Shown in pieces: positions 43,341 to 51,665 of a stretch of DNA of 64,000 nucleotides. Position 1 is the stretch's first letter, and every line of letters starts with the position of its first letter. Below the pieces are notes generated by a model. That model ran no database searches. It was given only the letters and a program-made list of their open reading frames with translations, and was not told the DNA's origin. Made by a program: the position numbers and the translations under genes. The DNA comes from Spirochaeta sp. Lineage in GTDB: Bacteria > Spirochaetota > Spirochaetia > DSM-27196 > Alkalispirochaetaceae. The stretch spans positions 1 through 64,000 of the forward strand of contig SLRR01000131.1 of NCBI GenBank assembly GCA_007130865.1. The letters are read 5' to 3'.

Positions 43341-43933
43341 AACGTTTTAACTGGAACACCCGGCGACGAGTCGCTCTTGAGTATCTGCGATCGATTTATC
43401 GGTACGATCCGACCACCGAGACCTACACGATCGACATACGCCTTCCGGATTATGCGAACGCGTTCAGTCAGTGGGCGCATGCCTGGGAGGAAGTGCCCGA
43501 GGTCAACCCGGGGCTGGTACAGTACCTCAAGGAATGCTCCGACGACATACCGTTCCGAGCTCCGCTCCGTATCGTTTTCGGAATCGACGACCCCCGGGAT
43601 CAGGCCCTGGAGGCGCAGCTGATTACAAGCATCCGGAAGTACTTCCGATACGAACTGTTTATCGAGCGGCGACGCATTCGCCGGTTGCTGCAACGCGTAT
43701 TGCAATACGCCACGATCGCCATAGGTGTACTCACCGGTGGAATCCTGCTGGAAACGGTACAACCGCAGTCCCTGCTGCTGATGGTTCTACACCAGGGCCT
43801 CTACGTGGGGGGCTGGGTCTTTCTCTGGGAAGCGATTCACCAGTTCACGTTTCAGCAGGCGACGCTGCGACGCACCGTGTCCGACTATGAACGTTTCCTC
43901 CGGGCGGAGATCGTGTTCGAGTCGTCGGAGTAA
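43337..43933 (+). CDS. Conserved-looking membrane protein of unknown function
   Basis: 198 aa. A soluble N-terminal half with many charged residues (DYANAFSQWAHAWEEVPEVN; PLRIVFGIDDPRDQALEAQLITSIRKYFRY) is followed by two membrane helices (about residues 122-142 and 150-172) and a cytoplasmic tail (TVSDYERFLRAEIVFESSE). Translationally coupled to the MATE gene. I recognise no catalytic motif. The pattern of two helices followed by a short DYERFL-type tail is common in small membrane proteins of unknown role. Confidence 0.7.
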   Translation: MKRFNWNTRRRVALEYLRSIYRYDPTTETYTIDIRLPDYANAFSQWAHAWEEVPEVNPGLVQYLKECSDDIPFRAPLRIVFGIDDPRDQALEAQLITSIRKYFRYELFIERRRIRRLLQRVLQYATIAIGVLTGGILLETVQPQSLLLMVLHQGLYVGGWVFLWEAIHQFTFQQATLRRTVSDYERFLRAEIVFESSE

Positions 43934-43969
43934 CAAAAAAAGCCGGTGAACCGCATTGGCCCACCGGCT
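43933..43969 (-). terminator. Rho-independent terminator after the tRNA pair
   Basis: On the minus strand AGCCGGTG-13 nt-CACCGGCT is followed by seven T residues, directly downstream of tRNA-Glu. Confidence 0.85.
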
Positions 43970-43973
43970 CTGA

Positions 43974-44046
43974 TAGCCCCTAGGGGAATCGAACCCCTGT
44001 TTCAGGAATGAGAATCCCGCGTCCTAGCCGCTAGACGAAGGGGCCA
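43974..44046 (-). tRNA. tRNA-Glu (anticodon CTC)
   Basis: A full cloverleaf reads on the minus strand: acceptor GGCCCCT paired with AGGGGCT, D-arm CTAGCGGCTAG, anticodon loop TTCTCAT giving CTC, T-loop GGTTCGATTCC. CCA is not encoded. Confidence 0.95.
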
Positions 44047-44053
44047 CGTACGC

Positions 44054-44125
44054 TTCCCGGGGAGGACTTGAACCCCCACTGTCAGAGCCAGAATCTGATG
44101 TGCTACCAATTACACCACCGGGAAT
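44054..44125 (-). tRNA. tRNA-Gln (anticodon CTG)
   Basis: Minus-strand cloverleaf: acceptor TTCCCGG paired with CCGGGAA, anticodon stem TCAGA/TCTGA with loop TTCTGGC giving CTG, T-arm GGGGGTTCAAGTCCTCC. CCA is not encoded. It shares a transcript with tRNA-Glu 7 nt downstream. Confidence 0.95.
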
Positions 44126-44143
44126 TCTGTCCTGCGGTGCGGA

Positions 44144-44173
44144 TGATAGCGCTCTCCCGCAGCCTTTGTCAAG
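44144..44173 (-). promoter_or_regulatory. Promoter of the tRNA-Gln/tRNA-Glu operon
   Basis: Minus-strand TTGACA (44173-44168), 18-nt spacer, TATCAT (44149-44144), 18 nt before the tRNA-Gln 5' end. Confidence 0.75.
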
Positions 44174-44190
44174 CATCGGCAACGAAAGGT

Positions 44191-44724
44191 TTATTCGCTC
44201 GCGTAACCCTGGAGGTAGATTATCTCACGCCCGGCGAGCTTCTTCTCGTAATCCAGAAACGGCAGCGCCACCACGGCAAAAATGCCGCTTACGATCGCCC
44301 CCGCTTCCTCCAGAAGCTCGCACGCGGCTTCCACGGTTCCACCGGTAGCGATCAGATCGTCCACCACGAGTATCCGCCGGCCGGGTGCCACATCCTCCCG
44401 GTGTACTTCCACCGTATCCTGGCCGTATTCAAGATCAAAACTGCGGCTGATCGTTGCTCCGGGGAGCTTCCCCTTTTTTCGCAGCAGTACCAGAGGAACG
44501 CCGCGGCTGTAGGCGAATGGTGCCGCCAGAAGGAAACCTCGCGCTTCGATCGCCGCTACCGCGTCGACCGGCCGATCCCGGTAGGTCTCGATCATACGGT
44601 CTACGGTATGTCGAAACGCTGCAGGCTGTGCAAGCAAGCTGGTTAGATCGTAGAACGTGATGCCCGGCTTCGGGAAATCCGCTACCCGACGAATCGCCGC
44701 ATCTATGACTGTGTCAGAGTTCAT
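44191..44724 (-). CDS. apt: Adenine phosphoribosyltransferase
   Basis: 177 aa from ATG 44724 (MNSDTVIDAAIRRVADFPKPGITFYDLTSLL), the standard Apt start. The PRPP-binding loop is RILVVDDLIATGGT; other family blocks are AIEARGFLLAAPFAY and LRKKGKLPG. It salvages adenine to AMP in the cytoplasm. The track start at 44781 is excluded by a TTGACG-17-GATACT promoter whose -10 ends 7 nt before ATG 44724. Confidence 0.95.
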   Translation of the reverse strand: MNSDTVIDAAIRRVADFPKPGITFYDLTSLLAQPAAFRHTVDRMIETYRDRPVDAVAAIEARGFLLAAPFAYSRGVPLVLLRKKGKLPGATISRSFDLEYGQDTVEVHREDVAPGRRILVVDDLIATGGTVEAACELLEEAGAIVSGIFAVVALPFLDYEKKLAGREIIYLQGYASE

Positions 44725-44731
44725 CAGGTGC

Positions 44732-44760
44732 AGTATCGAACGATCCGACGCGAGCGTCAA
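44732..44760 (-). promoter_or_regulatory. apt promoter
   Basis: Minus-strand TTGACG (44760-44755), 17-nt spacer, GATACT (44737-44732), 7 nt before the ATG. Confidence 0.7.
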
Positions 44761-44769
44761 CGCATCGTG

Positions 44770-44799
44770 TTGAAAACCCACGGATTATGCGCCTATAGT
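44770..44799 (+). promoter_or_regulatory. Promoter of the ParA/MinD-like gene
   Basis: TTGAAA (44770-44775), 18-nt spacer, TATAGT (44794-44799), 9 nt before ATG 44809. Divergent from apt; the two promoters are nearly back to back. Confidence 0.6.
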
Positions 44800-44808
44800 A
44801 GGTAACGT

Positions 44809-45795
44809 ATGCAGCACCTGATCCCGATAGCGAGCGGCAAGGGCGGCGTGGGGAAGACACTCCTCGCCGCAAATCTCGGTATAGCCCTGGCACAACAGAA
44901 GAAAACTGTCGTACTCGTGGATCTTGACCTTGGCGGAAGCAACCTGCATACGGTCCTGGGTATCCGCAATCGCCACGCCGGGATCGGTCACTTCATTTAC
45001 AAGCAGGCGGAGTCGCTGGAACAGTTGCTGGTGGAAACGGCACAATCGCAGCTCTATTTTATACCCGGCGACGGTTTATTCAGCGGGACCGCCAACCTTC
45101 CCTACTACCGCAAGCTGGCGATCATCAAGCAGCTCCAGGAACTCCCCGCGGATTTTGTTCTGCTCGATCTCGGGTCGGGAACGGCTTACAACACGATCGA
45201 TCTCTTTCTCACCTCACCGGCGGGGCTGATCGTAACTACACCGGACACCACGGCGATCCTCAACGCGTACTCCTTCCTGAAATCAAGCATGCTCCGGCTT
45301 CTGCAGCGGAGTTTCCCCGCACGCAGCGAGGAGCGCCGGATCGTTCTGGATTTTCTGCACCAGAAAGTAGAAGGCGAGGAACGCGATATCGGTACAGTTC
45401 TAGAGTCGATCCGCACGGTTGATCGGGAAAGCGGCGATACCGCGGACGCAGCGCTGGAGACGTTCCGACCCCGGGTAGTGATGAATATGGGGCGTTCCGC
45501 CCAGGACATCCGACTCGGGGGCCGACTGCGCCACGTAGTGAGAAACAACCTGAATAGCGACGTCGAGTTTATCGCGTACCTGCCGCAGGACGATCTGGCG
45601 TCCCGGAGTCCCCTGGAGCGTAGTCCCACCCTGCTGCGTTATCCCGACTCTGCATACGCCCAGGCGGTACACACCTGCGCTGCCCGGATTATCCACGATC
45701 CCTCCCCAGGGATGCCTCCCCTGTACAATGATGACGAGGATCTTCGAGAACTGGCGCAGCAGTTTCCCCTGGACCGGGATGGGATAACCCGGTAG
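44809..45795 (+). CDS. MinD/ParA-family P-loop ATPase
   Basis: 328 aa. A deviant Walker A GKGGVGKTLLAANLG is followed by switch motifs VVLVDLDLGGSNLHTVLG and DFVLLDLGSGTAYNTID. It resembles FlhG/MinD-type ATPases of spirochaetes and delta-proteobacteria, which position cell structures such as flagella, chromosomes or chemosensory arrays. There is no ParB partner next to it and no obvious C-terminal amphipathic helix, so its cargo cannot be named. A weak hairpin overlaps the stop codon. Confidence 0.85.
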   Translation: MQHLIPIASGKGGVGKTLLAANLGIALAQQKKTVVLVDLDLGGSNLHTVLGIRNRHAGIGHFIYKQAESLEQLLVETAQSQLYFIPGDGLFSGTANLPYYRKLAIIKQLQELPADFVLLDLGSGTAYNTIDLFLTSPAGLIVTTPDTTAILNAYSFLKSSMLRLLQRSFPARSEERRIVLDFLHQKVEGEERDIGTVLESIRTVDRESGDTADAALETFRPRVVMNMGRSAQDIRLGGRLRHVVRNNLNSDVEFIAYLPQDDLASRSPLERSPTLLRYPDSAYAQAVHTCAARIIHDPSPGMPPLYNDDEDLRELAQQFPLDRDGITR

Positions 45796-45819
45796 TTCCG
45801 TTAATTTTTTTGTTTGTGC

Positions 45820-45825
45820 TATAAT
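45820..45825 (+). promoter_or_regulatory. Extended -10 box of the ROK regulator gene
   Basis: TGTGCTATAAT gives a perfect TATAAT with an upstream TG, 7 nt before ATG 45833. The -35 is poor, compatible with an extended -10 promoter and a leaderless mRNA. Confidence 0.6.
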
Positions 45826-45832
45826 CTTTTTT

Positions 45833-47059
45833 ATGATCTCCAGCGAGGAACCGTGTCGTTACCTGTTTGCGAGAAACGTGCACATCAGTGAGAACACCCG
45901 TATCAAGGACCGGGAAAAGTCCGAGATTTTCCACGCGATCTGTACAAGCGTGGGCGCCACCAGGAAGAACGTCGTCGATCGCCTCGGGATTCGTCCGAGT
46001 ACCGTTTCCAGCGTCGTGACGGAACTGATTCAGGACAATCTTGTCTACGAAGGTGAAAGCGCAAGCCCCGGTAGAAAAGGCCGCCCGGAAATCTACCTTC
46101 ACCCGCAGTTCAACCGACTTTCCGCGATCGCGGTATACGCGGTCTCGCGCAACTTCCACGCCGTTCTCGTCTCGTACGGACGGTGCGTTCTGGCGGAACG
46201 TTCCCGGGCGGTACCACGCGAAGCAGACGAAGCGACGATCCTCGAAAGTATCAGTGTACTTATCCGGGAGATCCGCAGCGATCCCGCCGCCGAAGACACG
46301 GAGATTCTCGGAGTGGGGCTCTCACTCCCGGGAAACCTGGACGTCCTGCGTGGGCGCTGGCTGAAAAGCACCCGCTGGGTCCGGGTGCAGGATCTTTCTT
46401 TTGAAAGCATTTCCCGCGAGACGGGTCTTCCCGTGCGGCTCACCAAGAGTCTCGATGCGGAATGCGCGTACATTCTCAGGCGTTTTCCGGACCTTTCCCG
46501 AGGCGACACGCTTCTTGTTCACTGGGGCTACGGGATCGGCGCTTCCTATGCCCAGCGAGGAACCGTTCTGCACGCGCGAGCGGGAACGTTCGGGGAAATC
46601 GGCCACTGGACGATGGATACGGAAGATCCACGGGAGTGTACCTGCGGAGATCGGGGTTGCCTGGAGACGCGCTCCGCCATGTGGGCGCTGCTACCAGGAA
46701 TCCGTGAGAGGTACCCCCACGCACCGGAACTGGAAGACGAGTTTTCCGACTTTCTGGCAGGGCGAACCCTTGAGGAGATTCCCGGAATCGACACGGCGAT
46801 CCGGTATATGGCGATCGCGCTTCGCAATCTCTACCAGTTGTTCTATCCGGACAATATCGTCCTCTACGGTCCGTTCACGGAACGGGTGGAGATCTTCTCC
46901 TCTCTTTCCAAGGCGTTCCACCAGGAGATATCACAGTTCTCCCGCCGCGCCTCCACGCTCCGGGCGTACAAAATGCGTTCCGAAGGGGAAGTGTTCGGGT
47001 GTACTGAGGAGTTCATGCTGGAAGCACTGCGACGTCACCTCGTGGCTCGCTGGGGTTGA
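45833..47059 (+). CDS. ROK-family transcriptional regulator (NagC/Mlc-like)
   Basis: 408 aa. An N-terminal winged-helix domain (about residues 30-90: ATRKNVVDRLGIRPSTVSSVVTELIQDNLVYE) is followed by a ROK sugar-kinase-like domain. The zinc motif is GEIGHWTMDTEDPRECTCGDRGCLE. The ATP loop of true ROK kinases is not evident, as expected for a regulator. It faces the nagA-like gene and overlaps its end by 25 bp; it likely senses an N-acetylglucosamine derivative and represses nagA through the inverted repeat at 48241-48264. Confidence 0.88.
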   Translation: MISSEEPCRYLFARNVHISENTRIKDREKSEIFHAICTSVGATRKNVVDRLGIRPSTVSSVVTELIQDNLVYEGESASPGRKGRPEIYLHPQFNRLSAIAVYAVSRNFHAVLVSYGRCVLAERSRAVPREADEATILESISVLIREIRSDPAAEDTEILGVGLSLPGNLDVLRGRWLKSTRWVRVQDLSFESISRETGLPVRLTKSLDAECAYILRRFPDLSRGDTLLVHWGYGIGASYAQRGTVLHARAGTFGEIGHWTMDTEDPRECTCGDRGCLETRSAMWALLPGIRERYPHAPELEDEFSDFLAGRTLEEIPGIDTAIRYMAIALRNLYQLFYPDNIVLYGPFTERVEIFSSLSKAFHQEISQFSRRASTLRAYKMRSEGEVFGCTEEFMLEALRRHLVARWG

Positions 47060-48198
47060 GCGCTGAAAAGCTCCTGTCCCTGCACGATCGTCTGCAGTAC
47101 AGTAAGCGTGTCTGCCGCCGTATCATAACGGAAGACCACCAGGTCGGCGGCGCTTCCCTCGGCCAGCGAAAGGGGATAGTCCGGTATCCCCAGGATCTGT
47201 GCAGGATTTTGAGTGCAGAGGCGTAACACCTCCGGCATCGTCCAGCCGGAGGCGCGACGGAAGTTTCCGATCGCCCGGTCAAGTCCGAACGCGGCACCCG
47301 CCAGATAAGGCGTACCCGGTACGCCCAGCCGGCCGTCGGGATGTACCTGTACAGCCACATCTCCCCAGCAGTGTATACCCACCTCAAGGCCCGCCATAGG
47401 AGCAAGGTCACTGACCAGAACGAGACGGTTCTGCCGTTTAACCCGGGCTATAACCCGCAGAACAGCTTCGGGCACGTGAAAACCGTCGGCGATAACCCCC
47501 GCGGTAAGTTCGTCCGCCGCGAGCTGTTCCCAGATGAAATTGCGCAGGCGCGGAAGCTCCGCGGCGCTGCCGTTCCCCAGGTGCGTGGACATCGTGGCTC
47601 CCGCATCGACGGCGGCACGGATCTCGTCCGGCGTCGCCGCGGTATGTCCGATCGACGGGATCACCCCATCGGAACGCAGGCGTTCGATCAGAGGGAGCGC
47701 ACCGGACCGTTCCGGTGCGAGAGTCACGATCCGGATCGCTCCGCCGGACGCATCCTGCCAGTCCTCGTATTCGGCGATACTAGGAGAGCGAATATGTTCC
47801 CGTGGGTGGGCGCCGCGGGGACCATCCAGAGGGGAGATGTAGGGCCCCTCCACGTGAAGACTCGGAACGCTATGAGCCACCAGCTCATCTTCCCGGCGCG
47901 CCTGAGCGATTGTTTTGATCGAACGGACCATCGTATCGGCCGGACCGGTAATGACTGTCGGCAGGTGATGCGTGGTACCCCACCGGGCCAGTTTTTCTAC
48001 GATCGCATGGACATGTTCCGGACGTAATGCAGGAGAGCTGTAATCGAGACCCTCCACTCCGTTAACCTGGATATCCACCAAACCGGGGGCGACAAAAACC
48101 TCGCATTGAGATCGCCGCTCCCGGGACCGGATCAGGCCGTCCCGGATCTCGAGGGATACTCCCTCGCAGTCGGTAACCGAAACCGCTTCAATTCGCAT
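47035..48198 (-). CDS. nagA: N-acetylglucosamine-6-phosphate deacetylase-like enzyme
   Basis: 387 aa, NagA branch of the amidohydrolase superfamily: GLVDIQVNGVEGLDY in place of the HxH-type start, as is usual in NagA, LHVEGPYISPLDGPRGAH with the metal glutamate, IGHTAATPDEI, THLGNGSAAELPRL (NagA normally HLFNAM), and VSDLAPMAGLEVG with the catalytic aspartate. The altered HLFNAM block leaves some doubt about the exact substrate. It deacetylates an amino-sugar phosphate in the cytoplasm. Convergent with the ROK regulator. Confidence 0.83.
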   Translation of the reverse strand: MRIEAVSVTDCEGVSLEIRDGLIRSRERRSQCEVFVAPGLVDIQVNGVEGLDYSSPALRPEHVHAIVEKLARWGTTHHLPTVITGPADTMVRSIKTIAQARREDELVAHSVPSLHVEGPYISPLDGPRGAHPREHIRSPSIAEYEDWQDASGGAIRIVTLAPERSGALPLIERLRSDGVIPSIGHTAATPDEIRAAVDAGATMSTHLGNGSAAELPRLRNFIWEQLAADELTAGVIADGFHVPEAVLRVIARVKRQNRLVLVSDLAPMAGLEVGIHCWGDVAVQVHPDGRLGVPGTPYLAGAAFGLDRAIGNFRRASGWTMPEVLRLCTQNPAQILGIPDYPLSLAEGSAADLVVFRYDTAADTLTVLQTIVQGQELFSAQPQRATR

Positions 48199-48240
48199 AA
48201 TTACCGTCCCTGTCCGTTATCATCGCACCTATGACAGGTT

Positions 48241-48266
48241 TAATAATATCTCTAAGTGTTATTATA
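48241..48266 (-). promoter_or_regulatory. nagA promoter region with AT-rich inverted repeat
   Basis: TAATAA-N12-TTATTA (48241-48264) lies 43-66 nt before the nagA start and overlaps a perfect minus-strand TATAAT (48266-48261). ROK regulators of the NagC type bind AT-rich palindromes of this kind; assignment to the adjacent ROK protein is inference. Confidence 0.45.
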
Positions 48267-48316
48267 TGATACCACGGTTCTGACGAGATACACAGCGTAA
48301 GTGAAAACTGTTTCCG

Positions 48317-49393
48317 TCAGGGACGATGACGAAACGCGGGAATTCGGGCGGAGACACCGGTTTCCCATGCGCTCGGGTTACCGGTCAGAAGAAGGTGATA
48401 CCCCAGGCCCGCCACCATGGCGGCGTTATCCATGCAAAGTATCGGCGGCGGCAGAACCACCTCAACCGACAGTTCCCGTGAAACGTTTTCCAGCTCGCTC
48501 CGCAGATAACTGTTAGCCGCTACGCCGCCTCCCGCGGCAACCCGGGTGATTCCCGTATCTTCAATCGCGTTTCGTACGCGATCTATCACGAGATCTATCG
48601 CCGCTTTCTGAAACCCCGCAGCGATATTTTCCCGAGTTCGGGGAAATCTCTTGTCCCAGAAGCGTTCCAGCTGGTGCACCACCGCGGTCTTCAGCCCGGA
48701 GTAGGAGAAATCGTAGCGGTTGTCGTTTCGGTTCAATCGTGGCCGCGGAAGAGAACACGCCCGGGGATCACCGTCGCGGGCAAGCCGATCGATCGCGGGG
48801 CCGCCGGGGTAGCCCGTTCCAAGAAACGCACTCACTTTATCGTACGCTTCACCGCAGGCGTCGTCGATCGTGGTCCCCAGCACCTGGAGTTCCTCCCGGG
48901 AACGGCTGATCGCCAGGATCGTATGTCCCCCGGAAACGAGAACCACAAGGTACGGATACGATAAGCCGGAGTCCGGGGAGATCGCCCGGCCGGTTATCGA
49001 TCCTTCCGGATCCTGCAGCTGCGCGGCGTACGCGTGAGCGGCCATGTGGTCCACCGCGATCCAGGGGAGTCCGGCAGCAAGAGCGTACCCCTTGGCGAAG
49101 GAAAGACCCACCGCGAGCGAGCCGCTCAGACCGGGCCGGTTGGTTACGGCGATCCCGGTCAGACCGCCGGAGCCCGGGTCGTGCGGTACGATACCCGCTT
49201 CATCGAGAGCACGCTTTACCACCGGGTAGATCTGTTCCGCGTGCGCCCGGGAGGCGGCTTCCGGAACCACCCCGTGATACCGGGCATGCACCCCGCTCTG
49301 ACTCGCCACCACGAGTGAACGGATCCTGGACCCATCCTCTACGACGGCGGCGGAGGTCTCATCACAGGAACTCTCAATACCCAGCGTCAGCAC
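48317..49393 (-). CDS. tsaD: tRNA N6-adenosine threonylcarbamoyltransferase TsaD
   Basis: 358 aa from GTG 49393 (VLTLGIESSCDETSAAVVEDG), with AGGAGG 6 nt upstream; the longer track start lies in the preceding gene. The iron-binding HxxxH is HMAAHAYA; ASKH-fold motifs include LVVLVSGGHTIL and AAGGGVAANSYLR. It makes t6A37 in ANN-reading tRNAs together with TsaB/TsaE. The start overlaps the YibQ-like gene by 20 nt. Confidence 0.95.
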   Translation of the reverse strand: MLTLGIESSCDETSAAVVEDGSRIRSLVVASQSGVHARYHGVVPEAASRAHAEQIYPVVKRALDEAGIVPHDPGSGGLTGIAVTNRPGLSGSLAVGLSFAKGYALAAGLPWIAVDHMAAHAYAAQLQDPEGSITGRAISPDSGLSYPYLVVLVSGGHTILAISRSREELQVLGTTIDDACGEAYDKVSAFLGTGYPGGPAIDRLARDGDPRACSLPRPRLNRNDNRYDFSYSGLKTAVVHQLERFWDKRFPRTRENIAAGFQKAAIDLVIDRVRNAIEDTGITRVAAGGGVAANSYLRSELENVSRELSVEVVLPPPILCMDNAAMVAGLGYHLLLTGNPSAWETGVSARIPAFRHRP

Positions 49394-50255
49394 CGATCGC
49401 CTCCTGGTACGCGTGCGAAAGCGGTCGAAAACGAAACCCTTCGGCAACGAGTTCGTCCTCCCGCTCGATCAGCAATTGCAACGTTTCGGGAACGGTTACG
49501 TGCCCGATCATGATCACGGAACCGGTCGCGCGGGCGATCTCCAGGGCGAGGTCCAACTGCTCCCGAATCGTGTCGGCCTCCCGGTAATGGTCCAGGAACA
49601 CCTGCCGCACGAGCACGGTCATCCCACGACCGGAGGCTACCGTGGGTACTACGCTGGAAGCGGTCGTGCGGCTGTCCAGAAAGAAGAGCCCTGTCTCAGC
49701 GATGACGTCGAGAATAATCTCCACTACCCGCGGGTCGCTCGTTATACGGCTTCCCATATGGTTGTTCATACCCACAAACCCGGGATACCGTTGCATGTTC
49801 TCCCGAAGAACCGCACGAATCTCCTCCTCGCTCTGATCAGCAAAGATCGCGCCCGGGCCGGGGTCTTCGCCGTTGAGCGCTTCCATCGGCTGGTGAAGAA
49901 TCACCTCGTGGCCCTCGGCAATCGCACGCTTGGTCACCTCCAGACTATGAGGAAGGTCCGGAAGCACCGCGAGTGTATAGGGTCCGCTGAACCCTTTCAG
50001 GCGCTTGATCTCATCTATCGCCTGCCCGGCGTCGTCAAGAACGAGGTAAAGATCGAACTGATCGGCCTCGTCCGGTACGGTCTCGTCCGGAGCGAACTCC
50101 TCATCATCGGGGACGGCCGGTTCCGGTTGTTCCGCCGTCCCCTTCGGGACGCGGTCGCCCCGGGCTCGACGATCCGAGACCACCATAAACGCGATCGCCC
50201 CTGCGGTCACTACCAGGAGAACGATGAGAAAGATGAGTTGTCGCCGATTTATCAT
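49374..50255 (-). CDS. Divergent polysaccharide deacetylase (YibQ/DUF610 family)
   Basis: 293 aa. A single N-terminal membrane anchor (LIFLIVLLVVTAGAIAFMVV) and a Pro/Glu-rich linker lead to the catalytic domain. Family motifs are LVLDDAGQAIDEI, EVILHQPMEALNG, VGMNNHMGSRIT (metal histidines) and LDSRTTASSV. The domain faces the periplasm and probably acts on cell-wall or extracellular glycan. It lies 17 nt after the sigma-factor gene. Confidence 0.85.
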   Translation of the reverse strand: MINRRQLIFLIVLLVVTAGAIAFMVVSDRRARGDRVPKGTAEQPEPAVPDDEEFAPDETVPDEADQFDLYLVLDDAGQAIDEIKRLKGFSGPYTLAVLPDLPHSLEVTKRAIAEGHEVILHQPMEALNGEDPGPGAIFADQSEEEIRAVLRENMQRYPGFVGMNNHMGSRITSDPRVVEIILDVIAETGLFFLDSRTTASSVVPTVASGRGMTVLVRQVFLDHYREADTIREQLDLALEIARATGSVIMIGHVTVPETLQLLIEREDELVAEGFRFRPLSHAYQEAIGADAGY

Positions 50256-50272
50256 CTACCCCCGCCGGAGAT

Positions 50273-51118
50273 TCAGTTTGTCATCATCTCCCGCAGGTGG
50301 TCCGCCTCACGCCGTAGCTTCCTGATCGCCCGCATCTCGATCTGGCGGACGGTCTCGGGAGAGATTCCCATTGTATCGGAAACCTTCTTGAGAGTGTACC
50401 TCTCGCCCCCTTTGAGGGCATAGCGATAGTTCAGAACCGCTCGCTCCCGTTCTTTGAGCGTGTTCAAGCTGTTAATCGTCTCTTCCCGAAGAATATCGCT
50501 CAAGACCTGCGCATCCGGTGAGAAAGAGTAGTCTTCCAGTAGATCCATGATCGTACCGGCATCCTCGTTGATCTCGCTGTCGAGCGACACCGGCGAGATC
50601 GCGGCGTGCATTATCTCCCGGACGTCCTCGACCTTCATGCGGACTTCCTCGGCGATCTCCTCGGTGTTGGGCGCGCGCATCAGGTTCTGACTCAGGAAGT
50701 TATACGCCCGCTGAATACGTTTAAGCGCGTCTTCCTTCCGATGCGGCAGGCGGATCGTCCGCCGGCGATTGGCCATGGAACGAGTTATCGCCTGCTTGAT
50801 CCACCACGCGGCGTAGGTACTGAATCGAACTTCCTTGCGGTAATCGAATCGTGCCGCTGCTTTCAGCAGCCCGAGATTTCCTTCCTGAACGAGGTCGGCC
50901 AGATTCGTGTCCGTCGTTACGTAAGCCTTTGCGATTTTTACGACCAGCCGGAGATTACTCTCGATCAGAACCTTTTTTGCGTCCATATCACCATTCTGGA
51001 TCCGTCGGGACAACGCTTTTTCCTCGTCTGCGCTGAGCAGCGGACTTCTGCGAATCTGAGCATAATAGGCCTGGAGAGAATCATTCTGACTTTGATCGGA
51101 AAATATCTTCTTCGGCAC
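50273..51118 (-). CDS. Sigma-70 family RNA polymerase sigma factor (group 2-like)
   Basis: 281 aa from GTG 51118, with AGGAGG 5 nt upstream. Region 1.2 is SLQAYYAQIRRSPLLSADEEKALSRRI; region 2 contains NLADLVQEGNLGLLKAAARFD and FSTYAAWWIKQAITRSMANRRRTIRLP; region 4 has SPETVRQIEMRAIRKLRREAD for -35 recognition. It lacks region 1.1, so it is not the housekeeping RpoD; RpoS-like or another group 2 factor fits. It follows the flagellar rod genes and leads into the YibQ-like and tsaD genes. Confidence 0.88.
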   Translation of the reverse strand: MPKKIFSDQSQNDSLQAYYAQIRRSPLLSADEEKALSRRIQNGDMDAKKVLIESNLRLVVKIAKAYVTTDTNLADLVQEGNLGLLKAAARFDYRKEVRFSTYAAWWIKQAITRSMANRRRTIRLPHRKEDALKRIQRAYNFLSQNLMRAPNTEEIAEEVRMKVEDVREIMHAAISPVSLDSEINEDAGTIMDLLEDYSFSPDAQVLSDILREETINSLNTLKERERAVLNYRYALKGGERYTLKKVSDTMGISPETVRQIEMRAIRKLRREADHLREMMTN

Positions 51119-51201
51119 ACGGACCTCCTACATTCTATGTTGCAAAGAGTGTGCCAACCAGCGCCGCAACACAAGCCATCAGCGTAATTCTTTTTAAGTG
51201 A

Positions 51202-51278
51202 GTAAGTTACGAGCAGGGTTGAATTCGAGGCCGGGAGAAAGTGTATATTTATTTATACACAACGCTCCGGGAACTTAC
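51202..51278. repeat. Nested inverted repeats upstream of the sigma-factor gene
   Basis: Outer arms GTAAGTT (51202-51208) and AACTTAC (51272-51278) enclose CCGGGAG/CTCCGG arms and a perfect inner GTGTATA-TTTATT-TATACAC (51241-51260). No T-tract follows on either strand, so it is not a standard terminator. It could be an operator or a structured leader for the sigma gene 84-160 nt downstream. Confidence 0.6.
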
Positions 51279-51307
51279 GCTTTTACATACAGCCGCTTAT
51301 CAGCCTA

Positions 51308-51622
51308 TCACGGCGTGTGTTGTTTAACAATCATTTCCGCCAATCCAAACCCACCGGTCTTGGTCATCATCTGGGCGTATTCATCGTAGAGCATATCCTC
51401 GTAGAACTCCCCCGCCATTCCGGTGTCTACCAGGCGATTCTCCGGGTTGAGCGTACTGCGCATGCTGTCGAGCATCTGTTTGACAAAAATCGCCTCGAAA
51501 TCGCTCGCCACCTGGCGGAGTTGCTCCTCTCCGGACCCGGAAGGCAACTTGTACCGAAGGTTCTGAAGCTGGAGCTGCGCAAGATTTCCGGGACCGGTTC
51601 CAGTTGTAATTGTATCGCTCAT
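51308..51622 (-). CDS. flgJ: FlgJ-like flagellar rod-binding protein (N-terminal domain only)
   Basis: 104 aa. It matches the rod-binding domain of FlgJ: LRQVASDFEAIFVKQMLDSMRST, then MAGEFYEDMLYDEYAQMMTKTGGFGLAEMIVKQ. The muramidase domain of enterobacterial FlgJ is absent, as in many bacteria. It caps or chaperones rod assembly in the periplasm. It lies 43 nt after flgG. Confidence 0.88.
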   Translation of the reverse strand: MSDTITTGTGPGNLAQLQLQNLRYKLPSGSGEEQLRQVASDFEAIFVKQMLDSMRSTLNPENRLVDTGMAGEFYEDMLYDEYAQMMTKTGGFGLAEMIVKQHTP

Positions 51623-51665
51623 CGTTCTACCCCTCCCGTATCCGTCGACTCAACGAGCCCGGCTA

